Source: Sceloporus undulatus (taxonomy: Eukaryota > Chordata > Lepidosauria > Squamata > Phrynosomatidae). From it: a stretch of 64,000 nucleotides of DNA. The position numbers and the translations under genes were made by a program. This document shows positions 63,076-64,000 of this stretch, piece after piece (positions within the stretch are counted from its first letter, which is position 1; each line of letters begins with the position of its first letter). The stretch lies in NCBI RefSeq assembly GCF_019175285.1, contig NC_056523.1, positions 181,835,496 to 181,899,495 on the forward strand, in the 5' to 3' direction. The notes under the pieces are model-generated. The model did not search any database and was not told the origin of the DNA. It was given only the letters and a program-made list of their open reading frames with translations.

Positions 63076-64000
63076 CTCCAAGTCCGCAAAAAGGGAGGAA
63101 CAAGTGAAGCAGAATTCTGTAGTGGCAGAGTGGAAAGTACCCTTTCTCACTACATTTCTTAATGCTTTTCCATATAAAATATTCCCTACAAGGAAAAAAG
63201 AAACAAGATGAAGTTGTGTTCTAATTTAGTCTGCTTTTTCCTGTGCTAGTGTTTGTTTGCAAGCCTGGGTTTTTCGTAACATGAGGGATGATTCCAAATT
63301 GTCAGCCTCTAAGCAGGTGAGATGCAAGCTCTGAGTTGTCACAGACAACAGTTCACAAAGAACAATGCCCAGTAATTCAAGACTAAATCATGTTCACCTA
63401 ATTACACCTTATTTTATTAGTCTGGAATTTATCACAATCTCCCTCATGCATAAATTACTTTAAAAATACAACTAGCTAATACTGTAGAAGCCAACATTGT
63501 AGTCTGCAGTTTGCCCCAGGCAAATGGCACCAGCCGCTGGACAGGCTTCACTTCAGGGGACTGTGAGTGATTAATTACCTTAACACTGTTCTTTAGTTTA
63601 TACTGGCTGGAAAAATTGGGCATGTTTTTCTTAATTATCAAATAACATTGCATATGCATAGGGTAGTTTTGTCTTCATAGCATCCACATGAAGGGATGCT
63701 TGGTGCCATTTGGAAACTGGGACTAAATTTTAAAAATTCCCTGGTGCCGAGAGACACAAGATAACCATCTCTGCTCCTGCATATTTTTCCCCTCTAGTTT
63801 CCAGCTGCTGCCTTGGCTAGAAGATCTCTAGGTCACGCTGAACAACAGGTGAGCTGTGTTCTATCTTGTTGCATCAGAACACTTAAAGATACAGCACATC
63901 TCACTGGATGAGAACTCTTAACAATATGGGATAGGCCTCAATATCATGTCAAATTTATACATCTGATATTGAGGCTGACAGCACACGTATGCCTTGCTGG
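63076..64000. other. No named gene; one exon-like segment near the end
   Basis: AT-leaning unassigned sequence. An exon-like piece at 63,798-63,848 is listed separately. Confidence 0.45.
63798..63848 (+). CDS. Exon-like segment, unidentified
   Basis: Polypyrimidine acceptor TATTTTTCCCCTCTAG and donor ACAG|GTGAGC enclose exactly 51 bp, open in phase 0 (FPAAALARRSLGHAEQQ). Splice sites are better than average for this window, but 17 codons cannot prove a gene. If real it belongs to a plus-strand gene continuing beyond the window. Confidence 0.25.

Noticed and set aside
1-64000. CRISPR arrays, bacterial operons or phage genes
   Set aside because: Repeats are of eukaryotic transposon or satellite type; genes have introns and poly(A) signals.

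Overview
The window looks like vertebrate, most likely squamate reptile (lizard), nuclear DNA. The evidence is dense repeats of kinds typical of that group: BovB/RTE and L2-type LINEs, tRNA-derived SINEs with BovB-like tails, Tigger, hAT and Harbinger-like MITEs, mariner and one SPIN element. They surround a sparse intron/exon gene. Species assignment is inference; no operons, CRISPR arrays or bacterial features are present.

The one host gene I can name is GTSF1 (gametocyte-specific factor 1, a PIWI/piRNA-pathway protein). It lies on the minus strand between about 3,650 and 16,632. Six exons (16632-16532, 14726-14600, 11267-11184, 10611-10551, 4185-4091, 3978-3965 plus 3'UTR) join in frame across good splice sites. 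They encode both CHHC zinc fingers, the acidic tryptophan-rich middle and the conserved PYVLPWKN C-terminus. The first coding exon (a few residues) was not found. The introns hold an L2 LINE, three palindromic MITEs, a BovB 3' piece, a Tigger MITE, SINEs and a possible unidentified retrocopy.

From about 18,985 to 26,465 and from 56,632 back to 50,199 the window carries an inverted duplication with arms of about 6.4-7.5 kb. It is separated by about 23.7 kb of spacer. Each arm holds the same order of MITEs, a LINE, a hAT-like element, SINEs and a TATA-box promoter-like segment. Arm B stops exactly at a 25-N gap (50,174-50,198). A second 25-N gap is at 30,052-30,076 and its flanks look as if they overlap. 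Arm A has homopolymer expansions and single-base indels, as expected of unpolished long-read sequence, so an assembly artefact must be excluded before any biological reading.

The spacer holds AT-rich minisatellite, many nested DNA transposons and a SPIN hAT with a perfect 8-bp target duplication. It also holds a GC-rich tandem array with a higher-order period of about 700 bp (43.4-46.1 kb), a probable LTR-retroelement fossil (46.2-47.5 kb) and an unexplained GC-rich, gene-like block next to the gap (47.8-50.2 kb). From 56.6 kb to the end there are more SINEs, BovB 3' ends, a 5S-rRNA-derived SINE, L2 remains and a few unassigned exon-like segments. No further host gene could be named.
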